A stretch of DNA of 64,000 bases from Stratiolaelaps scimitus. Its lineage: Eukaryota; Arthropoda; Arachnida; Mesostigmata; Laelapidae. This document shows, piece by piece, positions 47,276 to 57,847 of the stretch. The notes beneath the pieces are model-generated. The model searched no databases, was not told where the DNA came from, and saw only the letters and a list, made by a program, of their open reading frames with translations. The DNA lies in contig JABWDB010000034.1 in assembly GCA_019614645.1 (NCBI GenBank), positions 2,170,001 to 2,234,000 of the forward strand, written 5' to 3'. A program made the translations under genes and the position numbers. Each line of letters starts with the position of its first letter. Within the stretch, counting starts at the first letter, position 1.

Positions 47276-47304
47276 GTGGCAGAGGCGGCAATGGCAAGCC
47301 GTAA
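47182..47304 (+). CDS. Small glycine-rich open frame, probably repeat-derived
   Basis: ATG at 47182 to TAA at 47302-47304, 40 residues. After MACLYV the frame is GGF and GGGF blocks with a run of about ten Gly, then a DDGGRGGNGKP tail. The bases are GGC/GGA with TTC at intervals, so a GGC microsatellite with a few TTC interruptions explains the whole composition. Gly-Phe-Gly runs do occur in cuticle, eggshell and antimicrobial peptides, but there is no signal peptide and no evidence of splicing to one. I list it only as a frame. Confidence 0.15.
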
Positions 47305-47720
47305 AGTGGGTGTAGAGACTGCGGTCGAGCGAACGCGAGAGGCTTCCTTGAGGTGGTCGATCCTACTACACTGGTCCGCCACGCTGAAGATGAAGGCTAA
47401 GCATAGAGGTTTACTGCATTCTTGGTGAACGTGCGAAGTCCCGTGCATTCCTCGCGCCTCGTGCATTGCACCGTTCGGTTGCCACCTATTTCGCCGCTGG
47501 ATCGCTGGCGTTCGCGTATCTCCGGACGCCGGGCCTGTCCCTCTGATACCCCGTCCCGCGGGGTGGTGCGGGTCCGCTGTCCCCTTTACGGCATGCACAA
47601 CGGGGTTACTTCTCGCCCACGACCACCACGAACCTGCCACGAACGTATCTGCTGCCATTCGATGATACGTGGGTAGAGAGTAGCCACCGTGACGCCTCCG
47701 GAGACATTGGTGGTGGGTGG

Positions 47721-47761
47721 CGGCGATACAGGGTTCGTTCTGCTCGGCGATACAGGGCTCG
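47721..47761. repeat. 17-bp direct repeat, 24-bp period
   Basis: CGGCGATACAGGGTTCG (47721-47737) recurs at 47745-47761 with one T-to-C change. The 24-bp offset keeps the frame, giving a repeated GDTG in a plus-strand chance frame. Confidence 0.85.
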
Positions 47762-48439
47762 GCTCTGTCGTCGAAATAGATACGAGAGTTCGGTCCGTAT
47801 GCGTCACACGCTACTCACACGCTCCCATGTTTGCGAGGCCGATCGGCGACGAGCTCAACGGCTATGACGGCACGCAGCCTCTGGGAAGAAGGAGGAGGAG
47901 CTCGTTCCTCGCCGCCTCCAGGTTCCCCCCTGCCTCGGTGCCGGGCCTCTTCGAATGCCGTTGGCTCTCAACGGCGTGTACTTGTTATCAAGGAAAATGC
48001 AGACGATTTTTCGAGGGAGGCCGCATGCATCCGCTCTTGCCCGGTGAGCGGGGGAGTGGCCATAGGCGTTGCAGCCTGATCGGGCGAGAAGGCAGCCATC
48101 GTCGCTCAGAGACGTAGTTATCGCAGTCTTTCGCGATAACTGGCTGCTGCTGCTGATCGCCGCCGAACAAAACAACAAGCCACAGGGCAAGCCCAGCAGA
48201 CCGAGTGCAAGGCCGGGTACGGTTGTGAATAGGGATGCCAATCAGGCGGAAGACCCGACATTCCTAGGCGGTCTGAGGCGGAATTTTCCGTTGGGATCAC
48301 CACAGACCGCCGTCGACTACCTCATCATCGACGGCGATGTAGGCTCCCTCAGCTGCTGTGCTGACTCTCAGCAATTTAACGTCCATGGCACACTGCTGCC
48401 TACGATGAAGGCCGTTTAGCGAGCAAGATAGACTATCGG

Positions 48440-49240
48440 AGTAAAGTCTAGATAGCATTTGCGGTAAGCGGACAAGCAATGGTATACTCACTGTTATTTG
48501 GTGCAGCGTCTGCTCGATTACGGTGTTTGGGAGGATGACGTTGACGTGTGCGACTCAACCTGATCTGAATAGCTCATGTCTCATGCTTGGCGCATTAGGT
48601 AAAGTTGATATGTATCATGGATGGTCAACCTGATATGTACAATAGATATTCAGGGTCAACAGCGAACGTTGTATAATAATACTGATGGAAGATATTCATT
48701 TAGCAGCATGGCCGATCCCCGACGAGGGCCGAATAGATACACAATTCTGGTTGAAGAAATAGATATTTTATATATATATATTTATATAAAGTGACAATAC
48801 TTTATGTCACTCAGGGTACCGAAACACGTGGCTCACAATATTTGACCATGAATTCTCTCATCTCGGACACATTTCCTCGTCTTTAAGATGAATACGACCG
48901 GTCCTCATAACGGGGGTGATCATTGTGAAGAGGCTGTATGAAGGGTGTGGCTCCCAAAAATTTGTCAAGCGACCCAAGAGCTATATACAAGAGAAGTCGC
49001 TGAAGGCTATCATTATTGCTGCTTAGTTCCATCGTGAATCACACATTTCAATAGTCGCTCACAAAGGCACATTGGCCAATAGCGATATGTATGCGCTGGT
49101 AACGACCCCAACATCAGGGCGGATTACTTAACCATTGTTAGCTGAATCTGACTGGTCTGTCAGCCCGTCTTTTTTTCTGCACGAACTTATTCTCGGTGGA
49201 CATTTATTTTTTTTGTCTTTGTTTTTTTCACCCTGGAAGT
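48440..49240. other. AT-rich interval upstream of LINE
   Basis: Unique AT-rich sequence with a TA run near 48770-48788, an AGTGAC/GTCACT hairpin (48790-48811) and T-rich stretches at 49170-49230. No frame of note. The 5' junction of the LINE is not marked by any clear target duplication. Confidence 0.5.
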
Positions 49241-49242
49241 AG

Positions 49243-50211
49243 GTGTTGTTGTTGCTTGTGCCGTGGTTTCACGGAGCTCCGTCTACCTATTTATGTTTAT
49301 CATTTCAGCCCTTTATGCCCTTTATGTTTATCATTCTGATCAATTTTATCTTATTAAAGATAGCGAAGGTTGTTCCCTGTAAGACAATTACGTACGCAGA
49401 CAACACGACACTCCTGTTTCGCATCAGACCATCGGCGGACCAAACAGAGTTACTGCTTGCGATAGAGAAAGTGGAGTATGTAGTAAAGATTTTTGGGAGA
49501 TTTGGTCTAGTCGTCAATGCGGGGAAAACCTGCCTTACTCTGTTTTGTACACCTCAGAGAAGGAGACCGGTAGACTCAGTTTTATTTTGTGGTGAGCAGG
49601 TGTCGTTATCGGATACGGCTAAATGCCTCGGTCTTTTGTTGCATAAGCATCTCAAATGGTCTGCCCATTTGAGAGCTATCACTCCTAAATGCTACGCTGT
49701 AATTGCTCGCATTCGACGTCTTCGAGAGCTTGGATTTCCGAAGAACTGCCTCTTGCTTGTCTACAATTCCTTGCTAATACCGACGTTGGGATATGTCATG
49801 TCCATCTGGGGCAATGGATATAAAGAGGTAGTAGATAGAGGGAGAGTAATTCAAAATGATGCACTTCGAGCAGTGTTTGGAAGGTCCCGCAGAGAGTCTG
49901 TTACCGATCTCTATGGCAGGCACAAACTCCTCACCGTGGACAAGTTAAGTCAGGTTTCCACCGCGATTCTGGCTTTCAAAATGATCAAGGGTATAATACC
50001 GTCCGATGTCGCGTTCCCCATTGTGGCCGTCGACAGAAAAACTTCTCGCCGGGCAACAGAGTTTGTACTACCTACAGCCGTCAGGGTAACTACTTGCCAG
50101 TCTCTGGCTTATCAGATGCCGTTGGTTTGGAGCTCGCTCCCGAAGGAGGTTAGGGAGCTCACATCTACCAGGAAGTTTGCCAAGGAGATAAAGAAAATAT
50201 TGCAGTTATAA
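49243..50211 (+). pseudogene. Reverse transcriptase C-terminal fragment (LINE ORF2)
   Basis: The 322-codon open frame starts at a TTG, so its first ~20 residues are probably not native. Visible landmarks in order: PFMFIILIN (26-34), matching the PLLFIIYIND-like strand before the active site; YADN (51-54), the catalytic YADD box with the second Asp changed to Asn; LVVNAGKT (89-96), the LxxNxxKT motif; LGLLLHKHLKWSAH (129-142), the thumb-edge LG motif; LVYNSLLIPTLGYVMSIWG (172-190); and a C-terminal VWSSLPKEVREL segment typical of Jockey/CR1 elements. The missing Asp, which follows from a single G-to-A change, should abolish polymerisation. No stop or frameshift interrupts the frame, so the insertion is fairly young. 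Confidence 0.88.
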
Positions 50212-50436
50212 TGTTATATAATTGTGTGAATTAGATACCCTGAATATTGTGAATTGTAAATAATTTGAGTGAATGTAAATATCTGTTGACAGAATAATCG
50301 ATTATAATTGTGAAATCGTAATTGGATGAACAATTTGCTGATAATACACTCTTACTTTTACCCTATTTTTTTTAATCGAGAACTTAAGCATTGTAAAATT
50401 GCAGTTCCGGAAATAAACCGCAATGTTATGTTATGT
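49290..50436 (+). mobile_element. 5'-truncated Jockey/CR1-like non-LTR retrotransposon
   Basis: The element keeps the C-terminal part of its reverse transcriptase frame (separate entry), a 3' untranslated region of about 200 bp, an AATAAA (50412-50417) and a terminal ATGTT x3 repeat (50422-50436). Homology appears to begin near 49290-49320, where a 15-bp direct repeat (49290-49304 and 49321-49335) lies, so the endonuclease domain and most of the RT are missing. The 3' end abuts a degenerate antisense tRNA-like SINE. The family assignment rests on the RT C-terminal motifs and is only to the Jockey/CR1 group. Confidence 0.85.
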
Positions 50437-50530
50437 TATTATATGTGTTCTGCGGGATTATAATCTGAGACCGTAAGATTCCAAGTCCCAGGTGCTGGGA
50501 CCATGTCACCGCGCTTGCTTGGTTGTATAA
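50437..50530 (-). mobile_element. Degenerate tRNA-derived SINE-like copy at LINE 3' end
   Basis: On the minus strand it ends in ATCCCGCAGAACACATAT, nearly identical to the element at 59.02-59.12 kb, and shares CTTGGAA and GGTCTC at matching positions. The B box has decayed (GATTATAATCC, antisense at 50455-50465) and the A box is not recognisable. An 8-bp insertion relative to the other copy makes a GTCCCAG-CAC-CTGGGAC hairpin in the anticodon-arm position. It directly abuts the ATGTT tail of the plus-strand LINE. Confidence 0.6.
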
Positions 50531-50539
50531 CGAAATATA

Positions 50540-53380
50540 TATAACAAAAATACTATCACGTTTGAATACATCGTAGTAGAAACGAATCTCGTTGGCTAGA
50601 TTCAGTATGATCATCTCCCAATTCAGGTTTCTAAAGCACAAACCACATACATACGAGAATTTCCGTTTGGACGCAACTTCGAAGACTTCAACTGAACAAC
50701 GCGTACAATATCCTATCGACATATTATTAACCCATTGGCCCAAACCAAAAATAGGACACTTTGAACCGGCTGGGCTCAGGCCCAGATCAGGCAACAACTC
50801 AGGCCCGATCGTAAATCGTGCTTCATACCTAAATAGAATAAGCTCGTAAACGCTCAGACTACATATGCGTAATTCTACATTGTAAGGCTCTACGGTGCAG
50901 TCGTGCAATTTTTCAATAATACTCGTCTGAATTCTACAATAATCCTGCTGCGTGCATCGTGCATTGATATGACTAACTACATAGCTGATCCATCTATGGC
51001 TATTCGTCGAGTCAGGCGATGTCCTTGGTTGGCCTCGGACGAACGACGCTGAATAAACACAATCCTATTGTCCATGTTAGCAACGTGCAGCAGCTGTTTA
51101 GCGATACAGCAAAGTTCAACCTGTCTTTCCCGAGAGATTGTTATTTACTCACCTGCAAATTAAATGAGAACAAAGAATTCATCCTGTTAGTATGCTATCC
51201 GTATATACTGCGAGTGATTTATAGAAGATCGAGATGTGCCAGAGACTCCCTGGCATGTTACGCATCGTAGGTACTATATAATTAATAATAGTAATTATTA
51301 TAATGCCTCTAGCAATGAAACGTGGATAATTACAGATGACGCCGATGATGCCTGCGGGCATGCCTGCGTGTTGGGTGAGGGAGGTAGTATTAAAATCAAA
51401 GGGAGTCCTGCAGAGTCGAAGGTTCAAATCTGAGAGGAGCCATAAAAGTAAGTTTATGGGCAATATCTTGGCAAGAAGATTTGAAAATTATCACTGGCAG
51501 CTAATGTGGTTCGCGGCACAGCTAGCTCTGTGCAGGAACGAATGCACCGTACAACCCCTGTGTATACGTCATGAACACTGCGTGTTTACATATACGGGAC
51601 CTTCCACAGACATCCTATTGACCAGAGTAGTCGTTTATGGGCGGGAAGCGAACATAGATCCTAGAGAGGAGGTCTGGGCAGAGAGACGGAAAAAGAAGGT
51701 GTTGTCATGGCGGTCACGGTGTTGTCACGAATTAGCATGGCAACACCCCACCTTAACAGAAAATGGAGCCGATGCTGTTCATGATTAGGAGATAACGATC
51801 CATTAGTCAGTATCGTACGGATTATACCTATGCACCCTGCAATGATTAAGCAGGCGATCACGTTGTTCGCTTTTGTGGGCCCTCACCGTATCGCTGTGTT
51901 GCCCTATTACTAATGAAATATTCGACGAAGCAGCAAATATCTGCTGTGCATCGTTTCAAGTCCCGTTTCCTTAAGCCAGTGAGAGATGCGAGCGGGCCGA
52001 ACGAGACTGCGGCCGGCTACCCAACATAAACACTCTCCGCACCTCTCCCGCCTCTTGTGGTGGCCCATTGGTTGTAGGGTTGGCGCGAGCCTGCGCGCCG
52101 GCCGACCTTAGGGCCAGGCCGACTGGTATCGGCACTGCTACGAATCACAACGACGATGTACACGACAAGCCAACAAGACGAATCGCGATAGCGGCGATCG
52201 TAGCCACTCGCTCTGGCAGCAAATAAGAAGATGACGAAACTGGACAAGACGACCGACAAGCGAGTGAATAAACGCATTTATTTACCCCACATTTATCGAA
52301 TAATGGCCTCGGGCGGACATCGGCGGAAGCCGGCCACTAAGGCACCTACACCAAGGAGGGCTTGCCACGAACTTATAAAGAAGAAGAGCCGGGGACAGGA
52401 CGGATGCACGGGCAAGCTGCAGGCTGAGCTGAGACACGGTCACCGTAGACAGCGAAGGCGAGATCTGCCGCCAGCCGGCAAACCAGCGACGACCCTGCGA
52501 ACGGATGAGCGCCCGCAAGAGACACTGGACGAACGGAACGTGCCAATGGCGGCGGTGTGGTTCCTCCGCGTCACCGGTAATCAAAAAGGCGAGCCTATTG
52601 TATACATAAAAAAAAATGTGCTAAGCCGGTCGATTTGCTCTGGGTGACTGACGGCCTGATCACTCCTGTCCTGCCAGCTGCAAGCGAACGAAGAGTTCCC
52701 TGCTGTTCAAACCGCTCGCGGTGAGTGTCAAGATGAGCAAGGAGACAAACAGCCGCCCGAGATCTCGGCGACAAACGCGGTCAAGTGTTGCTGTGTGAAT
52801 AGTGTTGCCTTTATAATAGTTGCTGTGGTAACGTTTACATGAGCGGTAACCTAATAGTCCATTTTCCGGGCGGACTCATTGGAGGAATGGCCACATCTGT
52901 TTTGATCTGGTCCCCCGGTGGCGTTCGTGTGCGATTGTCGTTTAACCTTGAGGAGGTGCAACACCTACCTGGACACCGTTGCACACTTGCATTTAGGGGG
53001 TCCACCTTACGAAGCAATGTAAAAGCACTTTTCTTCGACTGAGTTAACTGTTGGCTGAGAAGGGGAGAGTCAGATCCCGAAAGCATAGGTGTTTGGCCTG
53101 ATTTTTTTTTTACCAGAAAGCCAGCGTGCGTCATTTCTGTAATCTGCGTCATTTCGTGTAAGCTGTAGCAATTAAATCCCATAATCAGCTTCGTAACATC
53201 TTATTGCCTTACCGAAATACATGTAACAAATACCACCCGCATTTAGTATCATCAACACACAACCATATCAATGCTAATGATACAATATTTGACGCGGGCG
53301 GTTACTTGACGCTCAATCTCTCGATGCTGTATTCTGATAAGGGGGGAACAATATTATTACTAGCGAGATCGTCTGCTGGT
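50540..53380. other. AT-rich to mixed interval, no supported gene
   Basis: Unique sequence. The frames at 51336-51788 (+), 50426-50908 (-), 52231-52647 (+) and 52835-53182 (-) have no recognisable domain. A GGTGTTGTCA direct repeat with an inverted copy lies at 51699-51747. The section 51960-52650 is GC-richer. A GGTTCAAATCT at about 51423-51433 mimics a B box but has no tRNA fold around it. Confidence 0.45.
51699..51747. repeat. Direct plus inverted GGTGTTGTCA repeat
   Basis: GGTGTTGTCA at 51699-51708 and 51719-51728, and TGGCAACACC at 51738-51747. Either direct copy can pair with the inverted one (9 of 10 pairs plus one G-T), giving alternative hairpins. Confidence 0.75.
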
Positions 53381-53831
53381 GTTAATTACACCAGCGACGA
53401 TGATGACGCCCGACATCAACGAACAAGAACAACAACACCACCAACAACAGCAATAACCTTATCAAAAAATGAACAATAGCTGTCAACGAAACAATAAGCA
53501 TTTCACTAGCAACGTGATTCGCAGCGGGTCCATCGCTCGCGCAAGTCGACATGTAGCGCTCTACGGCAATCAGCCAACAGGTGCCATTTTTATGCGCCAT
53601 AAATCATTTTGTGGCCACAGCAGCATCGTGGTGAAGAACGATACCAATGCTGCTGCTGCTGCTGAGACGGCGGCGTCGTCGTCGTTGAGTTTCTCACCGC
53701 CGCTGCCGCCGCCGCTCTCGTGACCAGTCTCTCGTGAGCAATCACGCTTGTTAGATTGTCAAAGATGGCAGCCGTCGCTGAGATACATGGACCGAAACGC
53801 GGCCTGACCACCGACTGGTAACGCATTCAAT

Positions 53832-53851
53832 AGATTCTATTTATAGAATCT
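53832..53851. repeat. 20-bp palindrome
   Basis: AGATTCTAT (53832-53840), centre TT, then the exact complement ATAGAATCT (53843-53851). Confidence 0.85.
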
Positions 53852-54972
53852 CTTACACACGCATCTCTAACCGCCGACAGCTGCAGCGGTAGATGGACGG
53901 ACACCACCGCCAGTTGGTGCGCCTTCAATAGTCTGCCCACTGAAGGCCCTCAGGCCCAAAGGACAAAGTGACAGCAGCGTCGGAGTCGATGTGCTAAGAG
54001 CCCCGGCACACGGCCGCGATGTCCGCTCGGGCTCGGTGTAGGGATAGGTGATTTTAAAGTGATGGCCGAAATAGATTAATGAGTGAGCACGCTGGTCAAT
54101 TAGTAAGATGCGCACTGTCAGATGCAACAGTTTGTACGGTGCTTCTGGATAAACGAACACATTCATAATCAACTGAATCATAACAATGAGATCAACGAGA
54201 TGGGGAACGGTCTCATACGCTTGTCCGACGTACTCATACGAGACTGGATGCCAGCAGAACCACCGAGTACTGGAGTACTGCGTAACTGCATGTGCCCTCT
54301 TATGGCGTTCTGATCAAATGCGTCCCTTGCAAGTACCAGGATACCAGATTTGGCTTTAGGTCAGACTGCAAGTTATATACACACACATATATATATATAT
54401 ATTATATATGCTTGTGACTGCAGACCTGCTTCGAGCCTAAGGCCAGGCGGAACCAAACTATTCTCAATTCGCGTGATCAACATTCAGCCCGGTGACGGCA
54501 AAAGCTGACGCCGCCCTAATCGTTGTTTCCATGCTATTTAGCCTCAGACTTAACCCTAGCCGGGTTAACGGGCAGCCAACGGGAGACAGTTTCGGCGCAG
54601 ACCACAGTCGTATTAACACGGGCCCAGCACGAGCAAGACAATGCACACGCAAGGTACACGAGGTTTGATAGACAAAGACCAACCAAGAGGGAGTGGGGCA
54701 GGGCGAGACGGCGAGACCACGAGAACAAGGAGCGATGAGATGATACTGCAGCCCAACCCTGCGGATGTGTCTTGCCCTCGCCGCCGTCATCGGCGTCAGC
54801 CGTCGGTCACCGACTCTAACCGGGAAGACACCCAGCAGCGCCGTCGTGCTCAGGTCAGGTTGTGATCTGGGTGCCATTGTGCTGCTTGAGGCACAGCGGC
54901 TGGAAGACCGCAGCCTTAGAACGGGTCGACAAAACAAGCTCCTCCTTCGTTAAATTGCTGTATAGTGAACCC

Positions 54973-54997
54973 AACGGCGGCGGCGGCGGCGGCGGCA
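54973..54997. repeat. (CGG)n trinucleotide repeat
   Basis: About eight CGG units ending in CAG. They give a poly-Gly run in an overlapping plus-strand frame. Confidence 0.93.
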
Positions 54998-55356
54998 GTA
55001 ACAGAGTCGAGGCACATCGCAGGCCTGCATTGAGAACAATGGCTGCCGCTCTGTTCTGTCGCTCTCTGCTTCACAGATGGCGTTGGGCGACCATATGGAC
55101 GCTGTGCGGATTCGTCCCACTGTACCAGAAGGTGCTGTTCTAGGACGATGGCGTGCGGCCTGCCGCTCCTGGAACTCCACGAGGCTTGCAGGTCTACGAG
55201 CGTAGTAGCTATTAGTGTAGCAGTATGGATCAGATATTTTCTCAGTTTTTAGTGTCGTCCCCATCGTCCTCTCCTGCCTCGTTCCTCTGTCCTCCTGACT
55301 TTTCTCAAACGAGAGCACAATCAGGAGAACATGACACGAATCCTCGCTAGCTAATC

Positions 55357-55387
55357 ACCACCACCACCACCACCCCCGTGGTGGTGG
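55357..55387. repeat. (CCA)n repeat folding against GTGGTGGTGG
   Basis: A CCA array at 55357-55373 is followed by C4 and then GTGGTGGTGG (55378-55387). A perfect 10-bp stem forms between 55364-55373 and 55378-55387. Confidence 0.85.
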
Positions 55388-56159
55388 CCATTGAAAATCA
55401 CGGTGAAAGTCGCTGTCCGCTGACAGTCTCTGCCCTGCCCAGCGTCCAGCACAGGCAGAGACAAATGGTATGGCCAGCTAGCGAGTCGGCCGGGAGCGAC
55501 CATCGTTCCGCGCAGCCTTCTCTATCCGCCGTGTCCCATCTAACAGCAGGCACAGCAGGTGCAGTCGAGCTACACCATGTCTCTCCCTATCCCAGCAGTT
55601 GGCTATATAGTTAGCCCTTCGAGTTCTCTCGGTCATTGACGCCGCAGTCGTCTGTCGACGCATACTCTTTATGGTTAATCGTGGCGCTGCGGGCCGCACT
55701 CGTGCCGGCCTCGGACACAGCACGTGTCCGTGTATCACTATGTAGCATCAGGAGCCGACACTGGGACAATGCCAGTTGTAAGCAATCGTGCTGTGATCCT
55801 TCGCCGCCAGCGGATCTCTAGAAGCAACCTCCTTCGGGCGATTGTGTTCACTTTGTATTGTTGTTTGTTTCTTTCTTTAGGCCGGCCAAACTACTGCCGC
55901 TACTGCCAGCTCTGCCCTAACCTATATGGGACACCTCTTCCTTGGGTGACAATCTCCCCTCCTATTCATTCTCGTCCAGCAGGCAAAATTACTAGGCATT
56001 GTCTAGCGAATTCGTCATGTGTGTGTGTGTGTGTTTATGTCTAAGCTCTGTGCCGGCAGTGGTCATGATCTGTCCCAATCTGCCAGGACAGACACGTATC
56101 CACCTCACTGCTAGATCTGAGGACAAAGAAGCACTTTCGAGCAATGCTACCAGTCTCGT

Positions 56160-56700
56160 CGAAAGCATAGTATTAACAATCTTAACATAATATACAATAT
56201 TATTATATTAAGATTGCTCGTTGATTCGATGGGGATTTTCTCGTTTCGCAACTTCTCGCCCCTTGTGAACGACATTGGATTTCACTTTGGTGGATGAGCT
56301 ACGGACAAGTAGGATTCAGCTGCTAAGTTTCCCAGAATAATCTCATTCATGTCTTATACTAACACAGAAGCCGTATATAGTTGCTGCTATCGTTATCCTC
56401 TCGAGCGATTGTATTCGGTTCAGGTTAATTCTTCGCGATAAGCTCGTGCCAAGGATGTGATATTTGCCCAAAATGTTAGCCCTGTGCAGCATTGATCATT
56501 TAGTATACCGAATATTTATTTACCTCGCAGTGATCTCTGTCAGATTCAGGTTAGCCTAACTGTCAGCTAGGGCCATCCACGCTCCAGTGGTGACCAGTGC
56601 TGCTCACGTTACCATTGGTGGTCGTAATTGAAATATACTGAGCAAATTTCCCAGCTAATGCCAAACGTTGTGATTGGTTATCGTTATAACCCGGAGTTGT
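56160..56700. other. AT-rich interval with hairpin
   Basis: Unique AT-rich sequence opening with the 40-nt hairpin at 56177-56216. No coding signal. Confidence 0.55.
56177..56216. repeat. 16-bp AT-rich inverted repeat
   Basis: CAATCTTAACATAATA (56177-56192) and TATTATATTAAGATTG (56201-56216) pair at 15 of 16 positions around an 8-nt loop. Confidence 0.85.
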
Positions 56701-57816
56701 AGCTCACTAGCCAGTGGCAGAATTGTCGTGCCCTCTCTCTATCGGCCATTTGGGGGATTGCCTTAGGGGGTAGGTCAGTGGCGTGTAATTTTGCGCCATC
56801 AGCGAGTTGACTGCCCTACGACTGGCGTGGCCTGGGCCTGTCTTCGTTTGGCCTGTCCTATGAGCGAGTGCAAGTGACATCCAAAAAACCATCAAGAAGG
56901 ACAAGCATGACATTATCGATACGGCTATGGGGCTCTTCTACCCATTGCGCGGACTGGCTATGATCGTGGTCAGCTAACAGTGAGCCAATGGAACCGCTCT
57001 ATTGGTTGGCCCTGGCCAATGCGCTGTCGCTCGAGTTGAACCACCACCACCACCACCCCAGACCCCGTCCAGCTTCGAGCCGACATTAAGCAGCCGGTTT
57101 TCTTGTTCGAGCTCCCGCCTCGCCCGACACACTGCCCGTCCCCTCGACCGACGATCTGACCGCTGCTAACAGCCGTCAATCTGGGACTGTTTGTGGGGAG
57201 CACCACTTTATGAGCAGGTGTCCTTTTTAGCGTGCACACTGTCACACAAAATCGGCGCGCACACGACAATCTTCCATGGCACGGGGTCTCGCTCCCGGTC
57301 GAGTCACGTGGCAAACGGCCAGACCCAATCAACATTCTGAGCGTGCATCTCGCGGGGAAGCACGCATGACCGACTGTGCCGAGGCATGTTTTCCTAGTGG
57401 CTCATGAGTCGGGTCAGCTCATGCCCATCGTTAGGATTGAGCTGGGACGATGATGCCCGCCCATTCATGTGGCACTGCCGCATGAATCGAGTTATCCAGT
57501 CGCGGTGGTCACTGCCGTCAGCGTTAGTGAGCAAAGTGCTTCCCCCCCCGAACGCTTACACGGTTCAGATTGAAAGTCCAGATAATACGCTGTAGAAAGT
57601 GCACCCTTTGAATAAATGCGTACCTGAATTTGAATAATGAAGGAAATGGAGGAAGGGCCCTCCGAGAAGCAGAAAAACTCTCTTCTATACATCGCTAAGT
57701 GGCGGTTTCCGTCTGTGGAGGCTACGGTCTTAGACCACCACAGGCTGTCAGCCCTAATTCAGGCTTTGACATCAACAAAGCACATGCGAACGCCTCACAC
57801 ACCGAATTGCTTGCGA

Positions 57817-57819
<3 letters not shown>

Positions 57820-57847
<28 letters not shown>

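Larger units (their letters stand above)
40120..48430. other. GC-rich block, no supported gene
   Basis: Dense in CAG/CTG and GGC triplets (41069-41120, 42589-42620, 42861-42882, 43498-43512, 44101-44168, 47203-47287), with TA arrays only at 46.47-46.55 kb. The long frames (42470-43087 minus with a poly-Gln run, 45001-45714 plus, 47164-47658 minus with poly-Ala) take their low-complexity runs from these repeats and overlap other open frames. There is no recognisable domain or consistent splice pattern. Confidence 0.5.
53400..56150. other. Mixed to GC-rich interval, no supported gene
   Basis: Contains CAA repeats near 53425-53455, CTG/CGT and CCG triplets at 53648-53718, a 20-bp palindrome (53832-53851), a TA array (54385-54402), a CGG array (54973-54997), a CCA/TGG hairpin (55364-55387) and a GT array (56017-56036). 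The frames show no domain. Confidence 0.5.

Noticed and set aside
50426..50908. 160-codon minus-strand frame with CxxC-like pairs
   Set aside because: Its C-terminal part reads through the SINE-like copy and the LINE border, so it is a chimera of repeat DNA. The Cys spacing is not a recognised finger.
51423..51433. GGTTCAAATCT resembling a Pol III B box or tRNA T loop
   Set aside because: Flanking bases do not form a T stem, no A box lies at proper spacing, and there is no acceptor pairing. A bare 11-mer match is expected by chance.
51336..51788. 150-codon plus-strand frame with ordinary composition
   Set aside because: Looks more protein-like than most, but it has no recognisable motif and includes a repeated GGTGTTGTCA element. 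Not enough to call.
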